Positions 8,388-17,558 are shown, counted from the stretch's first letter. The stretch is DNA of 62,505 nt from Candidatus Gastranaerophilales bacterium (GCA_944323275.1 CALUSA010000002.1:1-62505), one strand, 5' to 3'. Translations and numbers: made by a program. Notes: generated by a model from the letters alone, not told the origin.

Positions 8388-9533
8388 TTATTTAATATAA
8401 TTTAACGGATTTTGAGGGCGTCCGTTAACCCTTACTTCAAAGTGACAGTGAGGTCCGGTACTATAACCTGTAGAGCCTTCGTAACCTATAACCTGTCCTT
8501 TTAAAACGCTTTGCCCCGGACTTACCACATAACCGGACATGTGAGCGTACAATGTTGTTGTGGGTTGACCGTTAACAAGTCCGTGGTCTAATATAACAAC
8601 TTTTCCGTATCCGCCGTACCATCCGGAATACAATACTTTTCCGGCATTGGCTGCTCTTATTTTACCGCCGTTTATACCGCCGATATCTATACCTGAATGG
8701 AAAATGGTTCTTTTAAATATAGGATGCGTTCTGTAACCGAAAGGCGATGTAATAGGTCCGGCGATTGGTTTCATAAATCCTGAAACTACTTTTACCGTAG
8801 ACCCCTTAGTATTTTTGTTAATCATTCTGCCGAGAGCTTCCGATTGTTTTGCAAGTTCCCTTTCGGCTTTTTCATAATAAACTCTGTCTGTTCTGTATCT
8901 CTGAATAGAAGATTCATTCTGGCTGATTGCGCCCTGAATATATTGTTGTTGTGCATTTATGCTCTTAATTGAATAAGCTATAATTGTTTTTTGCTGTTCA
9001 ATCTGGCTGCGTAAAAGAGCGATTCTTCTTGATTTTTCTTTTAAATACGCCAATTTTTTCTTATCTTTTTTAGTTATAACATTCTGATAATATATACGGT
9101 CCAAAAAAGTATTTATGTCGGTAGTTGCAAGCAAAAGCTGGAACATTCCCCGTCTTTGTTTTTTAAATATTTGTCTTATACGTTTTTTGGCAAGAATTTC
9201 AGTTGCAGAAAAATCACTGAGGGTTTCATTCAGTGTCTTTTCGGCTTCTGCAAGCTGCTGTTCCGCATCTTTATATTCCTGCTTTGTTGATTTTAATTTT
9301 TTAGTTGCTTTTTCAAGACGCTGCTGATTTTTATAAAGCTTATTAGTTTCAATACTTTCAAGACGTTTTAATTTGACAACTTTTGCATGGGTTTCTTTTC
9401 TCTTTTTTTCGATGTGGTTGGCATTACAAAACGCCTCGGTTCCAAAAGAGAATATTATTATAAATATAAGAAAAGCTTTTACTATATTTGAGAGAAAGCT
9501 TTTTTTTATGATTGAATGTGCTTTATGCGACAT
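8388..9533 (-). CDS. EnvC/NlpD-like murein hydrolase with M23 peptidase domain
   Basis: The 381-residue protein has an N-terminal hydrophobic signal or anchor (about 10-38), then a long coiled coil (40-240). A C-terminal LytM/M23 domain keeps all the zinc ligands: HSGIDIG, LYAHMSG and HCHFEV. Such proteins cut peptidoglycan cross-links or activate amidases at division. The intact HxxxD and HxH residues argue for an active enzyme rather than an EnvC-type degenerate activator. It is first in an envelope pair with the LptD-like gene. A weak AGGAT precedes the ATG at a spacing of about ten bases. Confidence 0.88.
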   Translation of the reverse strand: MSHKAHSIIKKSFLSNIVKAFLIFIIIFSFGTEAFCNANHIEKKRKETHAKVVKLKRLESIETNKLYKNQQRLEKATKKLKSTKQEYKDAEQQLAEAEKTLNETLSDFSATEILAKKRIRQIFKKQRRGMFQLLLATTDINTFLDRIYYQNVITKKDKKKLAYLKEKSRRIALLRSQIEQQKTIIAYSIKSINAQQQYIQGAISQNESSIQRYRTDRVYYEKAERELAKQSEALGRMINKNTKGSTVKVVSGFMKPIAGPITSPFGYRTHPIFKRTIFHSGIDIGGINGGKIRAANAGKVLYSGWYGGYGKVVILDHGLVNGQPTTTLYAHMSGYVVSPGQSVLKGQVIGYEGSTGYSTGPHCHFEVRVNGRPQNPLNYIK

Positions 9534-9603
9534 TTATTATTTATCCTGAACATTTGCGGTTTATTAAGCCGTACAAATGACTTCCAACTATTTTGAAGGT
9601 TAA

Positions 9604-9705
9604 TTATGATACGAGTGCAAGCAATATAGGTGCAAGCGCAAACAAAATAAACGCAACAAATATTATTCCTATTATAACTTTTTGATTCTTTCTGAAAAAT
9701 TCCAT
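9604..9705 (-). CDS. Possible 33-residue single-span membrane protein
   Basis: An ATG-initiated frame encodes 33 residues. A polar, basic head (MEFFRKNQK) is followed by about 22 hydrophobic residues (VIIGIIFVAFILFALAPILL), the layout of an inner-membrane microprotein. It lies alone between the YhcH gene and the M23 gene. The ribosome-binding site is weak (GGAT about nine bases upstream), so it may be a chance frame. No function can be proposed. Confidence 0.4.
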   Translation of the reverse strand: MEFFRKNQKVIIGIIFVAFILFALAPILLALVS

Positions 9706-9782
9706 TTGTATTTATCCATTAATAATTAACAATAACATTTTACATGCAAAATATATCTTTTACAAGAAATTAACACGCCGTA

Positions 9783-10235
9783 TTAGGATATCTTAACTTT
9801 AACAACAGCCTTTTTTACATATTTTGAAGCATCTATAGAGATACAGGGCATGTGAGCATCTTGCGGCATAAAAATTAAGAAAGTATCTTTTTTAGCTGTT
9901 ATAAAATCACCTTTACCATCAAGAAACATAATATCGTTAGCATCATCATAAAAAGTTGTCGGGGTGCAGTTTTTTATATTTGTATAACCGATTTTTTCTT
10001 CTCCTTTGATAATAAATTGGATATCGGCATATTTTTTATGCGCTTCAAACTTGCCCTCCGATTCCGGTTTTGTATTGTAATCCTGCACTGATACAAAAAT
10101 ATCATCGCCGTCAATCTGATACTTTCCGTTTTCAAGATTTTGCAAATCCGTATGTATTAAAAATTCAAAACCTTTTTGAAAATTCAATCCCAAATTATAA
10201 TATTTTTGTGCATTTTCTATAGAATCTGTAATCAT
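9783..10235 (-). CDS. YhcH/YjgK/YiaL family (DUF386) protein
   Basis: The 150-residue protein matches the cupin-like YhcH/YjgK/YiaL family. It has EAHKKYADIQFIIKGEEKIG in the middle and FLIFMPQDAHMPC near the C-terminus, where the His and Glu residues bind a metal in known structures. Members are implicated in sugar catabolism (sialic acid, galactosides), but the reaction is not settled. It stands as a single gene divergent from 10350. There are no sugar-catabolic neighbours, so its substrate cannot be inferred. Confidence 0.88.
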   Translation of the reverse strand: MITDSIENAQKYYNLGLNFQKGFEFLIHTDLQNLENGKYQIDGDDIFVSVQDYNTKPESEGKFEAHKKYADIQFIIKGEEKIGYTNIKNCTPTTFYDDANDIMFLDGKGDFITAKKDTFLIFMPQDAHMPCISIDASKYVKKAVVKVKIS

Positions 10236-10349
10236 TTTGTACTCCGTTTTTTATTCCTATTGTTATTATTTATTAAGATTATAGCAAATTTTTTTATTTA
10301 GGGTTTTTATGTGTTATGATTAGTGAATATTAAGTTGCGATAGAATAAT

Positions 10350-11060
10350 ATGATAACATCAGTAAGTAATAAACCGAAACATAGTGTATTCAGTTCATTT
10401 CAAGAGGTTTCACATACCGGAAATGTATATTCCACTTTAAAGTATAAAAGAAACCACCGTATAGAAGAACCTGATTTAAAGAAAAAAGTTATAGTTGCAT
10501 CAGGTTCAGCTGTAGCAACTCTTTTGCCTATGCTATATTTTGCAAAAAAACAACCGGAACTCGGACTGAAAAAAATCACTGACCTTTTAAAAATAAAATA
10601 TGAACTTCCGCAGGTCATCGGTTTGAGCACGGCAAGTATCTTAGGCGGTGTTGTCACCGGTATAGCAGCTGACAAAAAAGCAAATAAAAAACGCAAAATT
10701 CAAGAGGGTGTCTTCCAGTTTATGAACGCAACTGTTCCGACCCTGCTCGTCGGCGGAGCAATGAAACTTATTGAAGACAATGTAAAATATAAAAATTGCA
10801 AAAAAGTTAAAGTCGCTGCTATAATAACAGGTCTTATTGCAGGTATGCCGCTTGCAGCATTTATTTCAAATATTATAAACGACCCTAAAGATAAAGAGCC
10901 TGACAGAAAATTAACTCTGAAAGACTCTGTTATCAACATGGATGACGCTCTGGGTGCACTCGTAGTAGCAAAAATTCCTGTTGTAGAACATCTGCATTTG
11001 GATAAACTCATGCCGGCAATTTTTGCATGGTGCGGATACAGAGCGGGACAAAGTAACTAA
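10350..11060 (+). CDS. Multi-span membrane protein of unknown function
   Basis: The 236-residue protein has about four hydrophobic segments (near residues 46-65, 88-106, 124-140 and 153-170) joined by Lys-rich loops. The start MITSVSNKPK with FSSFQEVSHTG at 14-24 loosely resembles the leader of the F-x-G proteins, but the F-x-G element itself is not clear. The first span (VIVASGSAVATLLPM) resembles that of the metalloprotease-like protein at 60501 (VIVTSGLAIVGTALC). There is no good ribosome-binding site. It converges on the small gene at 11063 with only two bases between stops. Confidence 0.75.
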   Translation: MITSVSNKPKHSVFSSFQEVSHTGNVYSTLKYKRNHRIEEPDLKKKVIVASGSAVATLLPMLYFAKKQPELGLKKITDLLKIKYELPQVIGLSTASILGGVVTGIAADKKANKKRKIQEGVFQFMNATVPTLLVGGAMKLIEDNVKYKNCKKVKVAAIITGLIAGMPLAAFISNIINDPKDKEPDRKLTLKDSVINMDDALGALVVAKIPVVEHLHLDKLMPAIFAWCGYRAGQSN

Positions 11061-11062
11061 AA

Positions 11063-11260
11063 TTACATTTTGTCCAGCATTTCCTTATTATCTTTAGCTG
11101 TGTTTTCACGTGAATTAATTACACGGTCAATACTTTTTTCGGTTTTAATGGAAGAAGTTCCGCTTTTTACGGCATTATCAATATTAAGCGGCTTGCCCCA
11201 GTTCATATAACCAATCCAGATAGCAGCTATAGCAATAACCAGCACAATAAATTTTACCAT
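11063..11260 (-). CDS. Small single-span membrane protein
   Basis: The 65-residue protein starts after AAGGAG. A hydrophobic segment occupies residues 3-20 (KFIVLVIAIAAIWIGYM) and a polar, charged tail follows. It is probably an inner-membrane protein with the tail on one side. No family is recognised. It is convergent with the membrane-protein gene at 10350. Confidence 0.65.
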   Translation of the reverse strand: MVKFIVLVIAIAAIWIGYMNWGKPLNIDNAVKSGTSSIKTEKSIDRVINSRENTAKDNKEMLDKM

Positions 11261-11512
11261 AATAAATAAATCTCCTTTTTTTGTTTATAAATCTAATATT
11301 ATATGTTTTTGTAATAATGTAATCCACCAAAAATATCAGATTAAAAAGCTTTTAAATTTTTATTTTTGAATAATGTTTTTAAACGTAAGGATTGAACACA
11401 GCACGAAAATAATTTTCTCAAATTTATAATCAGTTAGCCAAAGGATTTCAATAAATAATTATATTGTTAAAATTACAAACGTATAATTAATCATGTCACA
11501 AGAGGGAAATAT

Positions 11513-12142
11513 ATGAAGAAATTTTTTAAAATATTATTTTTATTTACTTTTTTAATTTACGGTTTATGCTGCACTTTACAACCGGTATTTTGCACAGAAC
11601 AAATAAATTATGAAAAAGAGTACGAATCAGTAAAAGATCAAGTTTTATATGATCCGAATTTTGACCCTAAATTTAAAGTTATACTAATCAAAAAGTATTC
11701 TGATGAATTTGATAAATATATAACAGAACTAAAAAGCAAATCTCCTGACAGCTATAAGCCATATTATTATTCAGGAGTTTGGTATTCTTCTATGGGTAAA
11801 TATTATACGGGTATTGAAAATTATAATAAAGCCATTGAACTGGCACCGGATAATGTTTATATATATGAGTACAGGGCTGTAGCTTATAATTCAATTGGAA
11901 AATATGATAAAATGGCAGAAGATATACAAAAAGCTATCTCTCTTGCACCAAACACACGAGTTCCGTATGAATTGAAACTAACAGCCGAGATACAGCAGCA
12001 AAAATATAAATCAGCACTTAACACAATTAAAATAATAAAAAAGCTACCGGAATCAAAAGAAGATGCTTTGCCTAATGCAACACTGAAGCTTTTAGAAAAA
12101 CAAATAAAAAGCATAATTAAAGCAAATAAAGATTGGCAATAG
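11513..12142 (+). CDS. Secreted TPR-repeat protein
   Basis: The 209-residue protein has an N-terminal hydrophobic signal (about 1-28, with Cys19/20 and a possible cleavage after PVFC). At least two tetratricopeptide repeats span about 75-145 (SYKPYYYSGVWYSSMGKYY...AIELAPD, then YEYRAVAYNSIGKYDKMA...AISLAP). TPRs are protein-binding scaffolds, and the partner is unknown. AGAGGG precedes the ATG and TATAAT lies at 11482-11487. The 251 bp upstream holds nothing else I can identify. Confidence 0.85.
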   Translation: MKKFFKILFLFTFLIYGLCCTLQPVFCTEQINYEKEYESVKDQVLYDPNFDPKFKVILIKKYSDEFDKYITELKSKSPDSYKPYYYSGVWYSSMGKYYTGIENYNKAIELAPDNVYIYEYRAVAYNSIGKYDKMAEDIQKAISLAPNTRVPYELKLTAEIQQQKYKSALNTIKIIKKLPESKEDALPNATLKLLEKQIKSIIKANKDWQ

Positions 12143-12310
12143 CCTCGCAAGTTACGGGATTAACAAATCAGAGTTAAACCCCTCAGAATTTATTTTATAA
12201 AATAGTAAAAAGCTTTAAAGAATACACTGAATAATACTTTATATTCTGTTTTGGCAGGGCAATTGATTTTCTTGTATTTTTTGTATAAATTATGCAAGGA
12301 TAACACAGCC

Positions 12311-13198
12311 ATGAAAAGACGAACTACAGGTATATTACACGGCGCAATAGCAGCTGCAAGCTACGGGACGAACCCGCTTTTTGCTCTGCCGATGTTTGCC
12401 AGAGGGATAGGCGTTAATTCCGTATTATTTTACAGATACGCTATTGCTGTGGCAATTTATTTTTTGTGGCTTAAATTCGTAAAAAAAACCTCATTAAAAA
12501 TTACATGCAAAGAAACCGTCTGGCTTATCGTGTTCGGCCTGCTTTTTTCACTGTCATCCTTAACACTTTTTGAAGCTTTCAGATATATCGAAGCCGGCAT
12601 TGCCTGCACAATACTTTTTATTTATCCCTTACTTGTTGCAATAATTATGACCTTATTTTTTCACGAAAAAATTACAAAAACAGTTGTATTCTCGATAATA
12701 TTAACATTTAGCGGCATATCGCTTTTGTATCACGGAAAACCTGATTCCCCGCTTAATATCCACGGTGTAGGAATAGTACTATTATCAGCGTTATTGTATG
12801 CTCTTTATATAGTCGGGGTTAAAAATGTAAAAACCATCAAACATATAAAAACCGACAAATTGAGCTTTTATGTAATGTTATTCGGGCTGCTGGTTTATGT
12901 TTATAATCTTGATTTTTGTACAAAACTTCAAATAATAAACACCCCGTTTTTATTTTTGTGCACTGTTGGTCTGGCACTTTTTCCGACAATAATCTCTCTG
13001 GAAACACTGACAATTGCAATAAAACTTGTCGGTTCGACGACAACCGCTATTTTAGGGGCGTTAGAGCCTTTAACAGCAATATTTTTCGGAGTATTACTAT
13101 TTCATGAACAGTTAACAGTAAGAATTTGTATCGGAGTTGCTCTTATTTTGTCAGGTGTATTCTTGATTATTACAAGAAAACCGCAGAAAAAATCCTAA
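12311..13198 (+). CDS. EamA/DMT-family transporter
   Basis: From the ATG at 12311 (AAGGA ten bases upstream) the protein is 295 residues with ten predicted membrane spans, arranged as two EamA repeats (the second near GVGIVLLSALLYALYIVGVK). This is the drug/metabolite transporter superfamily, inner-membrane exporters or importers of small metabolites. The substrate cannot be predicted. An in-frame TTG at 12251 would add 20 residues, but it overlaps a plausible promoter and lacks a ribosome-binding site. Confidence 0.88.
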   Translation: MKRRTTGILHGAIAAASYGTNPLFALPMFARGIGVNSVLFYRYAIAVAIYFLWLKFVKKTSLKITCKETVWLIVFGLLFSLSSLTLFEAFRYIEAGIACTILFIYPLLVAIIMTLFFHEKITKTVVFSIILTFSGISLLYHGKPDSPLNIHGVGIVLLSALLYALYIVGVKNVKTIKHIKTDKLSFYVMLFGLLVYVYNLDFCTKLQIINTPFLFLCTVGLALFPTIISLETLTIAIKLVGSTTTAILGALEPLTAIFFGVLLFHEQLTVRICIGVALILSGVFLIITRKPQKKS

Positions 13199-13289
13199 AT
13201 TTAGTCATAACAGCAGTACTAATCATTATTCATTATTCAAAATTAGGGTTATTTGTTTTTTTACGTGTTTTTAATGTTAAAATAAATTT

Positions 13290-13739
13290 ATGGGCAAAAA
13301 GATAGTAGCAAATAACAAAAAAGCTTTCCACGACTTTTTGATTTTAGAAAAATACAATGCAGGCATGGTGCTTACAGGTACAGAGATAAAATCAATACGC
13401 CAGGGAGCAATAAATCTTAAAGACAGCTTTGCCAAAATCGAAGAAGGCGAAGTGTGGCTCTATAACGTCCACATAAACCCTTATGCACAGGGCAACAGAT
13501 ACAACCCCGACCCTGAAAGAAAACGCAAACTGCTGTTAAATAAAAATGAAATTTTAAAAATGCTCGGTAAAGTTAAAAAAGAACAATACACTATTGTTCC
13601 TTTAAACGTATATCTTGAAAACGGCTGGGCAAAAGTTGAAATTGCACTTGCCAAAGGCAAACAACTTCATGATAAAAGAGAAGCAATGGCAAAAAAAGCA
13701 CTGGATAGAGATATCGCCAGAAACATAAAAATTCGTTAA
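13290..13739 (+). CDS. smpB: SsrA-binding protein SmpB
   Basis: The 149-residue protein is a complete SmpB, the partner that delivers tmRNA to stalled ribosomes. Landmarks are NKKAFHDFLILEKYNAGMVL, TGTEIKSIRQG, HINPYAQGN and the C-terminal KGKQLHDKREAMAKKALDRD helix. No ribosome-binding site is visible. A TAAAAT hexamer ends six bases before the ATG, so the mRNA may be leaderless. No ssrA gene is present in the window. Confidence 0.97.
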   Translation: MGKKIVANNKKAFHDFLILEKYNAGMVLTGTEIKSIRQGAINLKDSFAKIEEGEVWLYNVHINPYAQGNRYNPDPERKRKLLLNKNEILKMLGKVKKEQYTIVPLNVYLENGWAKVEIALAKGKQLHDKREAMAKKALDRDIARNIKIR

Positions 13740-13816
13740 TATTTTTATAACTTAAACGACAAAAAACATATTTAACTTATAATGTTAAAAAGAAACTGAT
13801 GTATAGGTAATTAATT

Positions 13817-14542
13817 TTGGAACTTACAGCTGAACAAAATATTAAAGATATTGTAAAAACTACTAACCTGCAGCACATTGCAATAATAATGGACGGTAAC
13901 AGACGCTGGGCAAAAGAAAAACTTCTGCCTTCCGCAATGGGACACCAAAAAGGTGTAGATTCCCTGCGCCGAACGATGAGGCTTTTTGACGAATTCGGAA
14001 TCAAATATCTGACGGTTTACGCATTTTCAACAGAAAATTGGAACAGAAAAAAAGAAGAAGTCGAATTTTTAATGGGGCTGCTTGCGCAAACTCTTTTAAA
14101 CGAGCTTGACGATATGCATAAGGAAAACGTTAAAATAAAATTTCTCGGTGATATATCCAGACTTAACAAAAATCTTATAAAAATCGTGCACAACGCAGAA
14201 GAAAAAACAAAGAACAACACGGGAGTAAATCTTAATATTGCTTTTAACTACGGTGCACGTGACGAAATTGTAAATGCAGTTAAATCAATTATTAATGAAG
14301 GAATAAATCCTGAAAACATTACAGAACAAACAATATCTCAACACCTGTACACCAAAAATATTCCGGATCCTGATCTTCTAATCCGCACAGGCGGCGAAAA
14401 AAGAATTAGCAACTACCTTTTATGGCAGCTTGCGTATTCAGAAATTTATGTCACAAGCACCTACTGGCCTGAATTCGGCAGAACAGAACTAATGAACGCC
14501 ATAATTGAGTTTGAAAAAAGAAACAGACGTTTCGGCAAATAA
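13817..14542 (+). CDS. uppS: Undecaprenyl diphosphate synthase (UppS)
   Basis: The 241-residue cis-prenyltransferase makes the C55 lipid carrier used for peptidoglycan and surface polysaccharides. It has HIAIIMDGNRRWAK (the catalytic Asp and P-loop-like region), TVYAFSTENWNR, NIAFNYGARDEI and DLLIRTGGEKRISNYLLWQLAYSE. The likely start is TTG at 13817 behind an AGG, since the only nearby ATG hits a stop after three codons. It supports the polysaccharide cluster at 51517-60399 biochemically but is not linked to it. Confidence 0.96.
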   Translation: MELTAEQNIKDIVKTTNLQHIAIIMDGNRRWAKEKLLPSAMGHQKGVDSLRRTMRLFDEFGIKYLTVYAFSTENWNRKKEEVEFLMGLLAQTLLNELDDMHKENVKIKFLGDISRLNKNLIKIVHNAEEKTKNNTGVNLNIAFNYGARDEIVNAVKSIINEGINPENITEQTISQHLYTKNIPDPDLLIRTGGEKRISNYLLWQLAYSEIYVTSTYWPEFGRTELMNAIIEFEKRNRRFGK

Positions 14543-14626
14543 ATTTATACCATCAAATGCCGTTTTACTTGCAATTAACAATAAAAAATAATAAAATAGC
14601 TTATTACTTTATGATTAAGGACATAA

Positions 14627-15325
14627 ATGAAGTTTAAACAGGCATGGATAAAAATAATTCCTGCATCGGTTCTGGTGTTTGTACTTTTAAGCCAGCTTAT
14701 TCTTGTTGTTTTTAAGCCGTATATCAATGCAAAAGCCATTGATTTTGCAAAAAAATATACACGTGGCAGATTTGTATGCACCTTAAACGCCAAAGGTGAA
14801 CATATAGGGAAACTCTATAAAATCAACGGAAAAGAAGAAAAACTTATCCACAGCGCAACCGGTGAAAGCTGCATATTTTCAAGACCAAAAGTAAATGCAG
14901 GATTTTTTGTGTTTGCCTCAGGCGGCGGAGGCGGTGCAACCCCTTATGAAAGCGGCAAAAACGGAGAAATTATCTCAAAACACAAACAAATAACAAATCC
15001 GGTTATTACCATAAAAATAGGCAAAGGCGGAGAAGGAACATATATTGATAAAGACGGCAATTTTATCGATGCCAAAGACGGAGAGGCTACTGTTATTGAA
15101 GACTTAAAAATTTTTGCAGACGGCGGAGCAAAATCAACCCGTATGACGCCTCTGGGTATGGAACAAAAGCAGGATGAATACCACATACCGGAAAAGGATT
15201 ACTACCTGTACGATATTTCTAAAAGTGTAAAATACGGTCTTGGCGGACAATATGATAAAAGGACAGCCCAAACAAGTGCTAAAGCACAAAACGGTCATCC
15301 TGGAGCCGTTATAATTCAATGGTAA
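14627..15325 (+). CDS. Orphan glycine-rich surface protein related to the pilin cluster
   Basis: The 232-residue protein has one N-terminal membrane span (about 9-29). It then shares the block structure of the glycine-rich prepilins at 42565-49136: CTLNAKGEH near 51-59, a cysteine followed by IF, then GGGGGA, and a C-terminal GHPGAVIIQW matching GTPGVVIIEW in the 921-residue pilin. It lacks the AFTLxE prepilin motif, so it is probably membrane-anchored rather than processed. The glycine-rich tail resembles the Gly_rich domain known from phage adhesins and surface proteins. AAGGA precedes the ATG. Its role is inferred to be adhesion or binding. Confidence 0.75.
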   Translation: MKFKQAWIKIIPASVLVFVLLSQLILVVFKPYINAKAIDFAKKYTRGRFVCTLNAKGEHIGKLYKINGKEEKLIHSATGESCIFSRPKVNAGFFVFASGGGGGATPYESGKNGEIISKHKQITNPVITIKIGKGGEGTYIDKDGNFIDAKDGEATVIEDLKIFADGGAKSTRMTPLGMEQKQDEYHIPEKDYYLYDISKSVKYGLGGQYDKRTAQTSAKAQNGHPGAVIIQW

Positions 15326-15330
15326 TGTAC

Positions 15331-16236
15331 TTAGTACAGATTATTATATCTGTTACGGTTATACATTATATTGCTGACCCGTGCTTTTAAATTTACCAGT
15401 CTGTTAATCTCCTGCAAATTCCCGTTCCAGCTGGCATCAATCAATTTATCCATAAAATTAGGTTCACGCTTTCTAAGAAGTTTAAATATCATTTCATTCG
15501 GTCTTATTGTTTCAGGGTCAAGTGAATCTACAATAAGTTCAGTCATTTCTTCCGCAATCATTTCACAAGGACTCGTCGAGCCGTAACGGCTTGTTTCCTT
15601 CTCAAGGGTATATATAGTGTCGTAATTAGTAAATCTTGTTCGCAAACTCTGCATAACATCAGCGGCATTTGAATATTTTTTCTTTAAATTTTCAAGGTGT
15701 GCATTGTGCACAAATTCATGTATAAAAGTTGAAAGAAAATGACTTGTTGAAAGATGATTAATACTCTTTTGCTCTTTCATAATATAAGGAATATTTTCCC
15801 AGTTATATGCTTTGTTAATAATCACACTGCCCGCAGGGAAATTCATCCCAAACCGTCTAAATAACTCTGCATCGTTTTTTTGAATTGTACAAAGCCCCAA
15901 CGCATTAAAATAAGATGACCCTCTCAAATCCTTAAAAAAAGCATTTGTAGGTTTGGCAAAACCGAGTTTATGAAAAATATTTGCGGTAAGGGCAAAAAAC
16001 GAAGCAATCAAAGGATTATTACCAAAATCACAGTTAATATGAAATTTCTCCTGCATCTCTCTGGCTATTTTATCGGGATTAACAGTCTGCGCACCTCTGT
16101 ACGCCGCATTAAACCCTCTGCAGGAATTTAAAAGTTTTCTTGCTTCAATTGTATTTTGTTTGGCAAGTTCTTTAAGTACTAATGCAGGTACAAGACCTTT
16201 AAAAGAAACCGGTTTGTTGTTATTATTAACTTTCAT
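15331..16236 (-). CDS. Putative zinc metalloprotease with F-x-G leader
   Basis: The 301-residue protein begins MKVNNNNKPVSFKGL (SFKG at 11-14) and has no Sec signal. Residues 173-180 read HEFVHNAH, an HExxHxxH zinc-protease motif. About 45 residues on, TSPCEMIAEE (221-230) could supply the third ligand as in gluzincins of the anthrax-lethal-factor/PPEP type. The protein at 60501 has the same pair of motifs (HEMGHMHH, SSPLEFVAE), so the two form a small family here despite little other visible similarity. Protease activity is inferred from the motif. The gene converges on the glycine-rich gene at 14627 with five bases between them. Confidence 0.75.
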   Translation of the reverse strand: MKVNNNNKPVSFKGLVPALVLKELAKQNTIEARKLLNSCRGFNAAYRGAQTVNPDKIAREMQEKFHINCDFGNNPLIASFFALTANIFHKLGFAKPTNAFFKDLRGSSYFNALGLCTIQKNDAELFRRFGMNFPAGSVIINKAYNWENIPYIMKEQKSINHLSTSHFLSTFIHEFVHNAHLENLKKKYSNAADVMQSLRTRFTNYDTIYTLEKETSRYGSTSPCEMIAEEMTELIVDSLDPETIRPNEMIFKLLRKREPNFMDKLIDASWNGNLQEINRLVNLKARVSNIMYNRNRYNNLY

Positions 16237-16433
16237 ACTACTTTTCTGTATTCACTCTCACTTCTTACTGATTTAATAAATAAACAGAATTAAAATTTTT
16301 TGTTATTAAATGAAAATGATATTTACAATTATTTACGTGCAAACAAGTTAATTATCACAATCCAAAAAACTTATAGCGTTAACAATAAAATTATGCTAAA
16401 ATTTATCTTGAAATTATTAACGGAGATTGAATT

Positions 16434-16604
16434 ATGGCAAGAATAGTAAGACCTTCATGGGCAATAAGATGTGTACAGTCAAGCTGCAGAGAACTGTTTG
16501 AAGTAGCAATCTTAGAAGACGGAAAACAACAAGAAGTTGTGTGCCCTAAATGCGGTGAACACTACCTTTACCCTGTTTTACCGGATGATGAATCCGCTGA
16601 ATAA
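16434..16604 (+). CDS. 56-residue zinc-ribbon protein
   Basis: A short ATG frame with a good ribosome-binding site (CGGAG) encodes 56 residues. It has four cysteines in two knuckles, RCVQSSCRE (C13, C18) and CPKC (C37, C40), the pattern of a small zinc ribbon. It ends 12 bp before the YhcC-type radical SAM gene and is probably co-transcribed with it. Small zinc ribbons often bind nucleic acid or act as protein adaptors, and nothing here says which. Confidence 0.75.
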   Translation: MARIVRPSWAIRCVQSSCRELFEVAILEDGKQQEVVCPKCGEHYLYPVLPDDESAE

Positions 16605-16616
16605 AGTTTACCGGCT

Positions 16617-17558
16617 ATGCAGGAATCATTCTATCCACGACCTGTAACAAACAAAAGGTACTATCAGTTCAGTGAATATTTAAAAAATAAATTTGGCAAA
16701 AAGGTTTATAAAATAACCCTTGATGCAGGTTTTAGCTGCCCGAACAGAGATGGAACAATCTCCTCGGGCGGTTGTATTTTTTGCGATGACGGCGGCAGTT
16801 TTTCCCGTGCACACGACTGTCACTTGCCTGTAGAACAACAGGTGCTGACAGGAATAGAAACACTTTCGTCCCGCTTTAAAGCCGAAAAATTTATGTCTTA
16901 TTTTCAGGCTTATACCAACACCTACAAACCTGTTGAAGAATTAAAACAAATTTATGATGCGTCTTTATGTCACAAAGATGTTGTTGGTATTTCTATAGGC
17001 ACTCGTCCGGATTGCATTGATGAACAAAAACTCGATTTAATTGCCTCGTACACAGAAAAATACGAAACCTGGATTGAATACGGACTGCAATCCATGCATG
17101 ACAAAACCCTTGAATTCATCAACAGAGGTCATGATTACAAAACTTTTTTAAAAGCTTATGAAATGACAAAACAACGGGGGATAAATGTTGGTGTGCATGT
17201 AATTTTAGGACTTCCAAACGAAACGAAAGAAGATATGCTCCAAACAATAAAAGCCCTTGCGGATTTAAAAGTTGACGGTGTAAAATTCCATTGTCTGTGC
17301 ATCTTTCCCAACACAAAGCTCTTTAATATGTACGAAAAAGGACACATAAAACTTCTTGAAGAAGATGAATATATTGATACAGCCTGCGATTGTCTGGAGC
17401 TTCTGCCAGAAAAAACAACAATCCACAGACTCGGCGGCAACGGATTACAGGCGATAAAGGTTGCACCCAAATGGCTGAATAAAAAATTTGAAATCTTAAA
17501 TAAAATTGACAGAGAACTGGAGTTCAGAAACTCTCATCAGGGCAGCAAATTTTCATAG
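16617..17558 (+). CDS. YhcC-type (TIGR01212) radical SAM protein
   Basis: The 313-residue protein matches the YhcC/TIGR01212 radical SAM family. It has SCPNRDGTISSGGCIFCDDG with the 4Fe-4S-binding cysteines, YFQAYTNTY, IGTRPDCI, YGLQSMHDKTLEFINRGHDY and HVILGLPNE. The family's substrate is unknown and has been suggested to be RNA. It follows the zinc-ribbon gene closely. AdoMet cleavage is inferred from the conserved cysteines. Confidence 0.92.
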   Translation: MQESFYPRPVTNKRYYQFSEYLKNKFGKKVYKITLDAGFSCPNRDGTISSGGCIFCDDGGSFSRAHDCHLPVEQQVLTGIETLSSRFKAEKFMSYFQAYTNTYKPVEELKQIYDASLCHKDVVGISIGTRPDCIDEQKLDLIASYTEKYETWIEYGLQSMHDKTLEFINRGHDYKTFLKAYEMTKQRGINVGVHVILGLPNETKEDMLQTIKALADLKVDGVKFHCLCIFPNTKLFNMYEKGHIKLLEEDEYIDTACDCLELLPEKTTIHRLGGNGLQAIKVAPKWLNKKFEILNKIDRELEFRNSHQGSKFS

